From contig NZ_CALDGS010000144.1 of the NCBI RefSeq assembly GCF_937941905.1, positions 1-14,099 of the forward strand: a stretch of DNA of 14,099 bases, in the 5' to 3' direction. This stretch comes from an uncultured Mycolicibacterium sp. (GTDB taxonomy: Bacteria > Actinomycetota > Actinomycetes > Mycobacteriales > Mycobacteriaceae). The notes beneath the pieces are model-generated. The model had not been told where the DNA came from, did not search any database, and saw nothing but the letters and a program-made list of their open reading frames with translations. Numbering within the stretch: the first letter of the stretch is position 1; every line of letters starts with the position of its first letter. Position numbers and translations under genes: made by a program. This document shows positions 1 to 6,471 of the stretch, piece by piece.

Positions 1-519
1 AAGAACACCGACACCCGCGAGCACGACATCGCCGACTCCGACGACTACTTCCAGTACCACGGCGGCATGATCGCCACGGTGCGCGCGCTGACCGGTCGCG
101 ACCCGGCCGCCTACATCGGCGACAGCACCGCCACCGACGCGGTGCGCACCCGCACCCTGCACGAGGAGACGCTGCGGGTGTTCCGCGCCCGGGTGGTCAA
201 CCCGCGCTGGATCAACGCCATGCGCCGGCACGGCTACAAGGGCGCGTTCGAGATGGCCGCCACCGTCGACTACCTGTTCGGCTACGACGCCACCGCGCAC
301 GTGATGGCCGACTGGATGTACGAGCGGCTGGCCCACGAGTACGTGCTCGACGAGGACAACCGCCGCTTCATGGCGCAGTCCAACCCGTGGGCGCTGCACG
401 GTATGGCCGAACGGCTGCTGGAGGCCGCCGGGCGGGGCATGTGGTCCCGGCCGGAGCCGGCCACCCTCGACGGGCTGCGCTCGGTGCTGCTGGAGACCGA
501 GGGACAGCTGGAGGGCTGA
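1..519 (+). CDS. cobN: Cobaltochelatase subunit CobN, C-terminal end (5' partial)
   Basis: The frame is open from base 1, so the gene begins left of the window; 172 codons plus the TGA stop are visible. CobN is the large subunit of the ATP-dependent aerobic cobaltochelatase, which inserts cobalt into hydrogenobyrinic acid a,c-diamide during adenosylcobalamin synthesis. It is related to the magnesium chelatase H subunit. The visible part carries the typical end of the family: KNTDTREHDIADSDDYFQY at residues 1-19, then HGG, NPRWINAMRRHGYKGA near residues 69-84, and the ...FMAQSNPWALHGMAERLLEA block near the end. In M. tuberculosis cobN (Rv2062c) neighbours the Rv2061c gene, and the same pair occurs here. 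The next gene starts 47 nt downstream behind its own likely promoter. The family call is firm; only the missing N-terminal part is unseen. Confidence 0.96.
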   Translation, partial: KNTDTREHDIADSDDYFQYHGGMIATVRALTGRDPAAYIGDSTATDAVRTRTLHEETLRVFRARVVNPRWINAMRRHGYKGAFEMAATVDYLFGYDATAHVMADWMYERLAHEYVLDEDNRRFMAQSNPWALHGMAERLLEAAGRGMWSRPEPATLDGLRSVLLETEGQLEG

Positions 520-554
520 CCCGGCGGCCGGGGGCAGCAGGGGGACCGGGGCAC

Positions 555-566
555 TAGGTTGGTGCC
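555..566 (+). promoter_or_regulatory. Probable leaderless -10 element for the PPOX gene
   Basis: TAGGTT at 555-560 fits the actinobacterial TANNNT -10 pattern and is followed by exactly 6 nt before the ATG at 567. Transcription would then start at or next to the A of the start codon, giving a leaderless mRNA. No Shine-Dalgarno sequence is present. No convincing -35 box is seen. Confidence 0.5.
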
Positions 567-950
567 ATGGCCACCACGTTCGCCGACGTCGCGAAGTCGA
601 ACTACCTGCTGCTGACCACCTTCACCCGGGACGGCCGGCCCAAGCCCACCCCGGTGTGGGCCGCGCCGGACGGCGACCGGCTGCTGGTGATCACCCAGGC
701 CGACTCGTGGAAGGTCAAGCGCATCCGCAACACCCCGCGGGTCACCATCGCGCCCTGCGACGTGCGCGGCAACGCCAAGGGGGAGGCCGTCGAGGCCGTC
801 GCGACGGTGCTGGACCCGTCGGTCAACCCCACCACGCTGCGGCTGCTGGGCCGCCGCTACGGGCTGTTCGGCAAGGCGTTCATCGCCTGGATGCGGCTGC
901 GCGGCGCCACCCGCAACAGCGTGACCGTGGAGCTGAAGCCGGCCGCGTGA
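567..950 (+). CDS. PPOX-class probable F420-dependent protein, Rv2061c family
   Basis: This 127-residue protein has the split beta-barrel flavin/deazaflavin fold of the pyridoxamine-5'-phosphate-oxidase-like family. It closely resembles the Rv2061c-type group, which is thought to bind F420 or flavin. Visible landmarks are the N-terminal strand YLLLTTFTRDGRPKPTPVW (residues 13-31), which pairs with the barrel and contacts the cofactor phosphate, then DGDRLLVIT, then SWKVKRIRNTPRVTIAPCD near residues 47-65, a conserved family block. The substrate is unknown and cannot be inferred from neighbours. The ATG at 567 is the natural start: it precedes the first strand and has a -10 box six bases upstream. 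The stop overlaps the next start (TGATG), so translational coupling to fxsA is likely. F420 rather than FMN use is inferred from family membership only. Confidence 0.88.
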   Translation: MATTFADVAKSNYLLLTTFTRDGRPKPTPVWAAPDGDRLLVITQADSWKVKRIRNTPRVTIAPCDVRGNAKGEAVEAVATVLDPSVNPTTLRLLGRRYGLFGKAFIAWMRLRGATRNSVTVELKPAA

Positions 951-1504
951 TGCCCGGCACACCCGCACCGGAACCGGCCGCCGCGGCCGCACGTTGTCCG
1001 GGCATGGTGCTGCGGCGGTTGTTCGGCCTGTATCTGATCGTCGAACTGGTGGCGGTGGCCGTGCTGGTGCGGGTCATCGGCTTCGGCCCCACCGTGCTGG
1101 TGCTGCTGGCCACCTTCCTGGCCGGGCTGCTGCTGGCCGGCGCCCAGGTCAAGCGGCATCTGCGGCGGCTGCGGGCCGGCCTGGCCGGTGCCGGCGCCCC
1201 GGCCGGGGCGGCGGCCGACGGACTGCTGGTCGCCCTCGGCGGGGTGCTCGTGCTGCTGCCCGGCCCGGTGAGCTCGGTGCTCGGCGCGCTGCTGCTGGTC
1301 GGGCCCACCCGCGCGGTGCTGCGCCCGGTCGCCGTCGGGCTGGTGGCCCGGCGGATGCCGCTGGTGACGGCCGCCACCGGGTACGGCGGTGCGTTCCGCG
1401 CGCGGCGGGCCGACTACATTGACGGCGAAGTGGTCGACGTCGACACCGGGTTCGATTCCGGGCTCGACACCGACCCGCCGCGCCTGCCACGACGGCCCGA
1501 CTGA
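950..1504 (+). CDS. fxsA: FxsA family membrane protein
   Basis: This 184-residue protein is hydrophobic in its first two thirds and matches the FxsA family. The E. coli founding member affects F-exclusion of phage T7 when overproduced; the normal role is unknown. Membrane segments lie at about residues 24-40, 43-62 and 85-110. The family signature between the last helices is seen as GGVLVLLPGPVSSVLGALL, followed by a basic stretch and an acidic, proline-rich cytoplasmic-type tail ending PPRLPRRPD. The ATG at 950 overlaps the PPOX stop by one base (TGATG). A second ATG at 1004 (MVLRRLFGLYL) would remove an Ala/Pro-rich 18-residue leader and better matches the usual FxsA N-terminus, so the start is not certain. 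It corresponds in position to Rv2053c of M. tuberculosis. Confidence 0.88.
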   Translation: MPGTPAPEPAAAAARCPGMVLRRLFGLYLIVELVAVAVLVRVIGFGPTVLVLLATFLAGLLLAGAQVKRHLRRLRAGLAGAGAPAGAAADGLLVALGGVLVLLPGPVSSVLGALLLVGPTRAVLRPVAVGLVARRMPLVTAATGYGGAFRARRADYIDGEVVDVDTGFDSGLDTDPPRLPRRPD

Positions 1505-1533
1505 GCCGCACCGACTGGGACCGAATACCTACG

Positions 1534-3135
1534 TTGACGACGACACTGCTGTTCAACGGCCGGGTGTACAGCCCGGCGATGCACGATGCCACCGCGATGG
1601 CGGTGCGCGACGGCACGGTGATCTGGCTGGGAAGCGACGAGGTCGGTCGCAGCCAGTACCCCGACGCCGAGCTCGTCGACCTGCAGGGCGGCTTCGTCGC
1701 CCCGGCGTTCGTCGACAGCCACGTCCACCTCACCGACACCGGGCTCGGGCTGACCGGGCTGGACCTGCGCGCCGCCGGCTCGCTCGAGCACTGCCTGGAC
1801 CTGGTCGCCGCGCACGCCGCCGCCCACCCCGACGGCCTGCTGTGGGGGCACGGCTGGGACGAGTCCGGCTGGCCCGAGCAGCGCCCGCCGAGCACCGACG
1901 AGCTCGACGCGGTGCTCGGCGGCCGGCCCGCCTACCTGGCCCGCGTCGATGTGCACTCCGCCGTCGCCACCAGCGCGCTGCGCGCCGCGGTGGACGGACT
2001 GGACCGGCTGGCCGGCTACCACCCGCAGGACCCGCTGACCGCCGCCGCCCACCACGCGGTGCGCGCCGCGGCGGCCGCCGGGCTGTCGGCCGGGCAGCGC
2101 CGCGCGGCCCAGCTCGCGGCGCTGGACCACGCCGCCGCCCACGGCATCGTGGCGGTGCACGAGTGCGCCGGGCCGACCATCGGCGGGCTCGACGACTGGC
2201 TGTCGCTGCGCGACCTGGAGCACGGGGTGCAGGTCGTCGGCTACTGGGGGCAGGCGGTGGCCACCGCCGCCGAGGCGACCGAGCTGCTCGAGCGCACCGG
2301 CGCGCGCGGGCTGGCCGGCGACCTGTTCGTCGACGGCGCGCTCGGCTCCCGCACCGCCTGGCTGCGCGAGCCCTACAGCGACGCCCCGCACAGCTGCGGC
2401 AACAGCTACCTGGACGTCGACGCGATCACCGCCCACCTGCACGCCTGCACCGAGGCCGGCATCACCGCCGGCTTCCACGTCATCGGCGACGCCGCGGTGG
2501 ACGCGGTGGTCACCGCGCTGCAGCAGGTCGTCGACCGGTTCGGCGCCCCGGCGGTGGCCCGCTGCGGGCACCGGCTGGAGCATGTGGAGATGGTCGACGC
2601 CCAGCAGGCCGAGCGGCTGGCCGGCTGGGGCGTGATCGCCAGCGTGCAACCGGGCTTCGACGCGCGCTGGGGCGGCACCGAGGGCATGTACGCCCAGCGG
2701 CTCGGCCCGGTGCGCGCCCCCCGGCTCAACCCGCTGGCGCTGCTGGCCGCCCAGGGCGTGCCGCTGGCGTTCGGCTCCGACAGCCCGGTCACCGCGATGA
2801 ACCCGTGGGAGTGGGTGCGCGCCGCGGTCTGGCACCGCACCGCCGAGAGCCGGTTGTCGGCGCGGGCCGCGTTCGCCGCCGCCACCCGGGGCGCCTGGCG
2901 GGCCGCCGGGGTGCGCGACGGCATCAGCGGCACCCTGGTGCCCGGCGCCCCGGCCACCTACGCCGTCTGGGACGCCGACGACTTCGAGATCGCCATCCCC
3001 GGCTCGGCGCCCGAGGCGCTGCGCTGGTCGATCGACCCGCGCTCGCTGGTCCCCGAGCTGCCGCGGCTGGCCCCCGGCGAGCCGCTGCCGCGCTGCCGAC
3101 AGACGGTGCACCGAGGTGTCGTCATCCATGGCTGA
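1534..3135 (+). CDS. Amidohydrolase family 3 (YtcJ-like) metal-dependent hydrolase
   Basis: This 533-residue protein belongs to the amidohydrolase superfamily, YtcJ/amidohydrolase-3 branch, whose members hydrolyse amide or related bonds with metal in a TIM barrel. Order of motifs: an N-terminal beta-sandwich strand LLFNGRVYSP (5-14); the metal-binding HxH in FVDSHVHL (H63, H65); DGALGSRTAWL (267-277); H315 in FHVIGDAAVD; H346/H350 in GHRLEH; and the metal-binding aspartate D416 in FGSDSPVTAMNPW. A C-terminal sandwich part ends the chain. The start is probably TTG at 1534, because any later GTG/ATG would cut the first strand; no Shine-Dalgarno is visible. It lies 29 nt after fxsA, and its stop overlaps lnt by 8 nt if lnt starts at 3128, so it is probably in the same operon. 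The substrate is unknown. Confidence 0.88.
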   Translation: MTTTLLFNGRVYSPAMHDATAMAVRDGTVIWLGSDEVGRSQYPDAELVDLQGGFVAPAFVDSHVHLTDTGLGLTGLDLRAAGSLEHCLDLVAAHAAAHPDGLLWGHGWDESGWPEQRPPSTDELDAVLGGRPAYLARVDVHSAVATSALRAAVDGLDRLAGYHPQDPLTAAAHHAVRAAAAAGLSAGQRRAAQLAALDHAAAHGIVAVHECAGPTIGGLDDWLSLRDLEHGVQVVGYWGQAVATAAEATELLERTGARGLAGDLFVDGALGSRTAWLREPYSDAPHSCGNSYLDVDAITAHLHACTEAGITAGFHVIGDAAVDAVVTALQQVVDRFGAPAVARCGHRLEHVEMVDAQQAERLAGWGVIASVQPGFDARWGGTEGMYAQRLGPVRAPRLNPLALLAAQGVPLAFGSDSPVTAMNPWEWVRAAVWHRTAESRLSARAAFAAATRGAWRAAGVRDGISGTLVPGAPATYAVWDADDFEIAIPGSAPEALRWSIDPRSLVPELPRLAPGEPLPRCRQTVHRGVVIHG

Positions 3136-4750
3136 GGCCCGCCGGGGGCGCGCGCTGCTGGCGTGGCTGCCCCGGCCGGCCGGAGCCGTCGCCGCCGGGG
3201 CACTGCTGTGCGCGGCGTTCCCGCCGCTGTCCTGGTGGTACGTCGCGCCGGTGGCGGTCGGGCTGCTGGCCTGGGTGCTCACCCACCCGGCCACCACCCG
3301 CGCCGGGGGCTTCGGCTACGGCCTGCTCTTCGGGCTGGCCTGCTACGTGCCGCTGCTGCCGTGGATCAGCGAGCTGGTCGGTGCGCTGCCCTGGCTGGCG
3401 CTGGCCGCGGTGCAGGCCCTGTTCTGCGGCCTGTTCGGGTGGGCCGCGACATGGCTGCGCGGGCTGCCCGGCTGGCCGGTGTGGTTCGCCGCGGCCTGGG
3501 TGGCGGTGGAGTGGCTGAAGTCGACCGTCCCGTTCGGCGGCTTCCCGTGGGGGGTCGTCGCGTTCAGCCAGACCGACGGCCCGCTGCTGGCGCTGGCCTG
3601 GCTGGGCGGGGCGCCGCTGGTGTCGTTCGCGGCGGTGTTCGCCGGCTTCGCCGGGGCCGCGCTGGTGGTCGAGGCGCTGCACTGGGCCCGCCACGAGTCC
3701 GGCGACGTCCCGCCGCGGGTGCTGCTGCCCGGCCTCGGGGTGGCGGCGGTGCTGCTGGCCACCGCGCTGGTGTGGCCGCAGGTGCGCCACGTCGGGCTGG
3801 TCGAGGACCGCCCGGTCACCGTCGCGGCCGTGCAGGGCAACGTGCCCCGGCTCGGCCTGGACTTCAACGCCCAGCGCCGCGCCGTGCTGGACAACCACGT
3901 CCGGGAGACGCTGCGGCTGGCCGCCGACGTGCGGGCCGGCCGCGCCCAGCAGCCCGCCGTGGTGATCTGGCCGGAGAACTCCTCCGACATCGACCCGCTG
4001 GTCAACGCCGACGCCGGCACCCAGATCAGCGCCGCCGCCGAGGCCGTCGCCGCGCCCATCCTGGTCGGCGGGGTGGTGCGCACCCCCGGCTACCGGCCGG
4101 ACTACCCGGAGTCGACGAACTCGGTCATCGTGTGGAACCCGGGCACCGGCCCGGCCGACCGGCACGACAAGCGGATCGTGCAGCCGTTCGGGGAGTACCT
4201 GCCGTGGCGCGGCCTGTTCGCCCGGCTGTCGCCCTACGCCGAGCGGGCCGGTTACTTCGTCCCGGGCGACGGCGACGGGGTGGTCCGGGCCGCCGGGATC
4301 CCGATCGGGGTGACCACCTGCTGGGAGGTCATCTTCGACCGGGCCGCCCGGCAGTCGGTGCTGGCCGGGGCGCAGCTGCTGGCGGTGCCGACCAACAACG
4401 CCACCTTCGACGCGGCGATGAGCGAACAGCAGCTCGCGTTCGCGCGGCTGCGCGCGGTCGAGCACGGCCGCTACGCCGTCGTGGCGGGCACCGTCGGCAT
4501 CAGCGCGGTGATCGCCCCGGACGGCCGCGTACTGGCCCGCACCGGCTTCTTCGAACCGGCCTACCTCGACGAACAGGTGCGGCTGCGCACCGAGCTCACC
4601 CCCGCCACCCGGTGGGGGCCGTGGGTGCAGGCGGCGCTGGTCGCCGTCGGGGTGGGCGCCGTGATCGCCGCCATACTGCACAATGGGGAATTCGTGCGCC
4701 GTCTGCGCACGAGCCGGACCACGTCAAAGGAGCGCAATGTCCACCGGTGA
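3128..4750 (+). CDS. lnt: Apolipoprotein N-acyltransferase Lnt
   Basis: Lnt transfers an acyl chain from phospholipid to the amino group of the lipid-modified cysteine of apolipoproteins, completing triacylated lipoproteins at the outer face of the cytoplasmic membrane. The 540-residue chain has several membrane helices in residues 15-220 and then a nitrilase-like (CN-hydrolase) domain at about 230-490. The catalytic triad is visible: E283 in VIWPENSSD, K348 in RHDKRIVQPFGEYLPWRG, and C398 in VTTCWEVIFD. A last helix lies near 500-517. The ATG at 3128 is chosen because GAGG at 3113-3116 sits upstream at workable spacing; a GTG at 3116 would add four residues. Lnt overlaps the amidohydrolase by 8 nt and ppm1 by 14 nt. 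In M. tuberculosis the Lnt and Ppm parts are one fused protein (Rv2051c), whereas M. smegmatis has separate genes, as here. Confidence 0.94.
   Translation: MAEARRGRALLAWLPRPAGAVAAGALLCAAFPPLSWWYVAPVAVGLLAWVLTHPATTRAGGFGYGLLFGLACYVPLLPWISELVGALPWLALAAVQALFCGLFGWAATWLRGLPGWPVWFAAAWVAVEWLKSTVPFGGFPWGVVAFSQTDGPLLALAWLGGAPLVSFAAVFAGFAGAALVVEALHWARHESGDVPPRVLLPGLGVAAVLLATALVWPQVRHVGLVEDRPVTVAAVQGNVPRLGLDFNAQRRAVLDNHVRETLRLAADVRAGRAQQPAVVIWPENSSDIDPLVNADAGTQISAAAEAVAAPILVGGVVRTPGYRPDYPESTNSVIVWNPGTGPADRHDKRIVQPFGEYLPWRGLFARLSPYAERAGYFVPGDGDGVVRAAGIPIGVTTCWEVIFDRAARQSVLAGAQLLAVPTNNATFDAAMSEQQLAFARLRAVEHGRYAVVAGTVGISAVIAPDGRVLARTGFFEPAYLDEQVRLRTELTPATRWGPWVQAALVAVGVGAVIAAILHNGEFVRRLRTSRTTSKERNVHR
4726..4732 (+). 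promoter_or_regulatory. Strong ribosome binding site inside lnt, for ppm1
   Basis: AAAGGAG lies 4 nt before the ATG at 4737 and within the last codons of lnt. It is the clearest Shine-Dalgarno sequence on the + strand and decides the ppm1 start. It supports independent initiation of ppm1 despite the 14-nt overlap, rather than a read-through fusion. Confidence 0.75.
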
Positions 4751-5519
4751 GCGAACCGACTCGGCGAGCACCGCGAAGCCGAGTCAACGCACGCTGGTCA
4801 TCATCCCCACCTTCAACGAGCGGGAGAACCTGCCGCTGATCGTCGGGCGGGTGCACCGGGCGGCTCCACAGGTCCACGTCCTCATCGTCGACGACGGCAG
4901 CCCGGACGGCACCGGCGAACTGGCCGACGAGCTGGCCGCCGCCGACCCGGACCGGGTGCACGTCATGCACCGCACCAGCAAGGACGGGCTGGGCGCGGCC
5001 TACCTGGCCGGGTTCCGCTGGGGCCTGGGCCGCGGCTACACCGTGCTGGTGGAGATGGACGCCGACGGCAGCCACGCCCCCGAGGAGCTGCACCGGCTGC
5101 TCGACGCCGTCGACGCCGGCGCCGACCTGGCCATCGGCTCCCGCTACGTGCCGGGCGGCACGGTGCGCAACTGGCCGTACCGACGGCTGCTGCTGTCGCG
5201 CACCGCCAACACCTACTCGCGGCTGCTGCTCGGCGTGGGCATCAACGACATCACCGCCGGCTACCGCGCCTACCGGCGCGAGGTGCTGGAGAAGATCGAC
5301 CTCGACGCGGTCGACTCCAAGGGGTACTGCTTCCAGATCGACCTGACCTGGCGCGCCATCAACCACGGCTTCACGGTGGTCGAGGTGCCGATCACGTTCA
5401 CCGAGCGCGAGTTCGGCCAGTCCAAGATGAGCGGCTCCAACATCCGCGAGGCGATGATCAAGGTCGCCGAGTGGGGGATCCGGGGCCGGCTGGACCGGGC
5501 CCGCGGCATCGTGCGCTGA
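4737..5519 (+). CDS. ppm1: Polyprenol-phosphate mannosyltransferase (Ppm1 catalytic protein)
   Basis: This 260-residue GT2 glycosyltransferase makes polyprenyl-phosphomannose from GDP-mannose. That product is the periplasmic mannose donor for lipomannan and lipoarabinomannan elongation and for protein mannosylation. Motifs: LVIIPTFNERENLPLI (20-35); nucleotide-binding VDDGSPDGTG (51-60); the metal-binding DxD in VEMDADGSH (D108, D110); GSRYVPGG (134-141); YCFQIDLTWRAI (197-208); and the FTEREFGQSKMS block (221-232) typical of dolichol-phosphate-mannose synthases. There is no C-terminal membrane domain, so membrane attachment probably relies on Lnt, as described for the M. smegmatis Ppm1/Ppm2 pair. 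The start at 4737 is set by AAAGGAG four bases upstream. A longer in-frame ATG at 4683 exists but lacks such a site. Confidence 0.95.
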   Translation: MSTGERTDSASTAKPSQRTLVIIPTFNERENLPLIVGRVHRAAPQVHVLIVDDGSPDGTGELADELAAADPDRVHVMHRTSKDGLGAAYLAGFRWGLGRGYTVLVEMDADGSHAPEELHRLLDAVDAGADLAIGSRYVPGGTVRNWPYRRLLLSRTANTYSRLLLGVGINDITAGYRAYRREVLEKIDLDAVDSKGYCFQIDLTWRAINHGFTVVEVPITFTEREFGQSKMSGSNIREAMIKVAEWGIRGRLDRARGIVR

Positions 5520-5534
5520 CCGGGCCCGAACGCG

Positions 5535-5564
5535 AAAGGCCCCGGCCGATCGGCCGGGGCCTTT
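5535..5564. terminator. Bidirectional palindromic terminator between ppm1 and rbpA
   Basis: Perfect 30-bp inverted repeat with 15-bp arms (left arm AAAGGCCCCGGCCGA, the right arm its exact reverse complement). It lies 15 nt after the ppm1 stop and 12 nt beyond the rbpA stop. On the + strand the stem is followed by TTTGTTTCC. The A/T ends of the stem supply a short U run on either strand, which suits convergent termination. Confidence 0.88.
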
Positions 5565-5576
5565 GTTTCCGTACGC

Positions 5577-5921
5577 TCAGCTGCCGGCGCCGCGCCGCTT
5601 GGTGCGCAGGATCTCCAGCCGCTCCTTGAGCAGCTCCTCGAGCTCCTCGATGGAGCGCCGCTCCAGCAGCATGTCCCAGTGCGTCCGCGGCGGCTTGGTC
5701 TTCTTCGGCTCCGGCGCGTCGCCCTCGAGCAGGACGCCCTCCTGGCCGTTGCGGCACAGCCAGGTGGTCGGGATCTCGGCGTCGTCGGCGAAGGTGACCT
5801 CGAAGATCTCGCCGCTCTCGGTGCGGTAGCGTGCGATCTGCCGCGGCGCCAGGTCGTGGTTGCGGTCGGTCTCGTAGCTCACAGCCCCGAGCCGACTCCC
5901 TCGCAGGACGCGATCAGCCAT
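5577..5921 (-). CDS. rbpA: RNA polymerase-binding protein RbpA
   Basis: RbpA is an essential actinobacterial transcription factor that binds RNA polymerase and group I/II sigma factors and stabilises the open complex. It has also been linked to rifampicin tolerance. The 114-residue chain is nearly identical in pattern to the M. tuberculosis protein: N-terminal tail MADRVLRGSRLGAVSYETDR (1-20), core domain about 26-70 with PTTWLCRNGQEG, basic linker EPKKTKPPRT (71-80), and sigma-interaction domain HWDMLLERRSIEELEELLKE (81-100), ending RTKRRGAGS. The ATG whose first base is 5921 is chosen because GAGGGAG lies 8 nt upstream. A GTG nine bases earlier (5930) would sit directly against that site. 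It is convergent with ppm1 and divergent from the zinc-ribbon gene. Confidence 0.97.
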   Translation of the reverse strand: MADRVLRGSRLGAVSYETDRNHDLAPRQIARYRTESGEIFEVTFADDAEIPTTWLCRNGQEGVLLEGDAPEPKKTKPPRTHWDMLLERRSIEELEELLKERLEILRTKRRGAGS

Positions 5922-5942
5922 CGTCAACACTCCCTCGAAACC

Positions 5943-5970
5943 TTGTGTGCAGCCCGTTGTGTGCAGCCCG
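5943..5970. repeat. 14-bp tandem direct repeat upstream of rbpA
   Basis: Two exact, adjacent copies of TTGTGTGCAGCCCG at 5943-5956 and 5957-5970, between the rbpA start and its likely -10 region. It lies in, or at the start of, the predicted 5' leader of rbpA. Its role is unknown; it could be a recent slippage duplication or a paired regulator site. Confidence 0.9.
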
Positions 5971-5974
5971 GAGG

Positions 5975-6004
5975 TTCAACGCACCGACTGCTCGCCGTGT
6001 TCCC
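5975..6004 (-). promoter_or_regulatory. ECF-sigma-type promoter of rbpA (SigH/SigE/SigR-like)
   Basis: Read on the - strand, GGGAAC (6004-5999) is followed after exactly 18 nt by GTTGAA (5980-5975). This fits the GGAA(C/T)-N18-GTT pattern of the actinobacterial stress sigma factors SigR/SigH/SigE. Transcription would start near 5966-5968, inside the tandem repeat, leaving a leader of about 46 nt. In Streptomyces coelicolor rbpA is known to be under SigR control. A separate TATCAT on the - strand (6023-6018) could be a housekeeping -10. Confidence 0.6.
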
Positions 6005-6047
6005 GACTCGACCGACGATGATACGCGCCGGTGTCGGTCGCCCCGTT

Positions 6048-6061
6048 TACAGTCGGTGGAC
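6048..6061 (+). promoter_or_regulatory. Candidate leaderless -10 element for the zinc-ribbon gene
   Basis: TACAGT at 6048-6053 fits TANNNT and ends 8 nt before the GTG at 6062. No ribosome binding site is visible upstream of that GTG, so transcription starting at or next to the start codon is plausible. Confidence 0.4.
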
Positions 6062-6391
6062 GTGGCACGCCGAGCGAAACCGCAGTCCTGCCGCTGGTGC
6101 GGGCGGGAGGTCCCGGATGCCGGGCTGGGCCGGCGCCGCCAGTACTGCCGGCAGTCCTGCCGCCAGCGCGCCTACGAGCAGCGCGCGCTGATGCGGGGTA
6201 GCTCGCTGCCGCCGGACGCGGTGGTGCTCACCGCCGACGAGGCCGCCGCGCTGTCCGACCGGGTCTACCAGGTGCGCTGCGCCGCCGAGGACGTCGCCAC
6301 CGCGCTCGAGGAGGGTGCGGACCGCGACGAGCTGCGCCGGCTGTGCACCGAGCTGCTGGCCGCCGCCAAGGCCGCCGACGGCTGGCGCTGA
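6062..6391 (+). CDS. Small zinc-ribbon protein (CxxC...YCxxxC), function unknown
   Basis: This 109-residue basic protein begins with GTG and carries four cysteines arranged C10-x2-C13 ... C29-x3-C33 (SCRWCG and QYCRQSCRQRAYE), typical of a small zinc-binding ribbon. The YCxxSCRQRAYE pattern recurs in short actinobacterial hypothetical proteins. The rest (50-109) is Ala/Glu/Leu-rich and probably helical, with LTADEAAALSDRVYQVRCAAEDVATAL. It may bind nucleic acid or a protein partner, but nothing here proves that. Its place beside divergent rbpA resembles Rv2049c in M. tuberculosis. The start is uncertain: the frame stays open upstream, and GTG 6062 is chosen because of the -10-like box and because the cysteine motif starts ten residues later. 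Its 3' end lies inside a terminator hairpin. Confidence 0.72.
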   Translation: MARRAKPQSCRWCGREVPDAGLGRRRQYCRQSCRQRAYEQRALMRGSSLPPDAVVLTADEAAALSDRVYQVRCAAEDVATALEEGADRDELRRLCTELLAAAKAADGWR

Positions 6392-6412
6392 CCGGGTTCT
6401 CGGCGGCTTTTT
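6371..6412 (+). terminator. Intrinsic terminator overlapping the end of the zinc-ribbon gene
   Basis: GCCGCCGA (6371-6378) pairs perfectly with TCGGCGGC (6400-6407), followed at once by five T residues (6408-6412). The 21-nt loop holds the stop codon, so the left arm is coding sequence. A run of five T is rare in this GC-rich window, which supports a real terminator. Confidence 0.62.
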
Positions 6413-6455
6413 CGTCAGGCCGAATCAAACCCTCGAAGCCGGCGCGGCGGCTGCC

Positions 6456-6471
6456 TAGCGTGACCGGCATC
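6456..6471 (+). promoter_or_regulatory. Candidate -10 element for the SsuD-like gene
   Basis: TAGCGT at 6456-6461 fits TANNNT and ends 10 nt before the ATG at 6472, predicting a leader of zero to a few bases. The terminator just upstream suggests that this gene needs its own promoter. Confidence 0.4.

Noticed and set aside
520..566. GC-rich inverted pieces after cobN (CCGGCGGCCGGGG) as a terminator
   Set aside because: The stem is short and imperfect with no U run; background GC richness explains it.
1414..3297. Long open frame antisense to the amidohydrolase (627 codons), and a long same-strand frame at 1389-3518
   Set aside because: These are GC-driven frames. The translations are low-complexity Arg/Gly/Ala/His-rich text without a domain, while the amidohydrolase frame has a full set of catalytic motifs.
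3122..4681. 519-codon frame antisense to lnt
   Set aside because: The product is Gly/Gln/His/Arg-rich with no fold or start signal. Lnt in the opposite frame has its complete catalytic triad.
4683..4736. Upstream ATG (4683) as the ppm1 start
   Set aside because: It would add an 18-residue Cys/Arg-rich leader not typical of the family and lacks a ribosome binding site. ATG 4737 has AAAGGAG four bases upstream.
5922..5930. GTG at 5930 as the rbpA start (three extra residues)
   Set aside because: The GAGGGAG site abuts it, whereas it sits 8 nt before the ATG at 5921. The known RbpA N-terminus is MADRVLRGSRLG.
5679..6191. Open frame on the + strand across rbpA and its promoter region
   Set aside because: It is antisense to a highly conserved essential gene, has no domain, and ends within the zinc-ribbon coding region.
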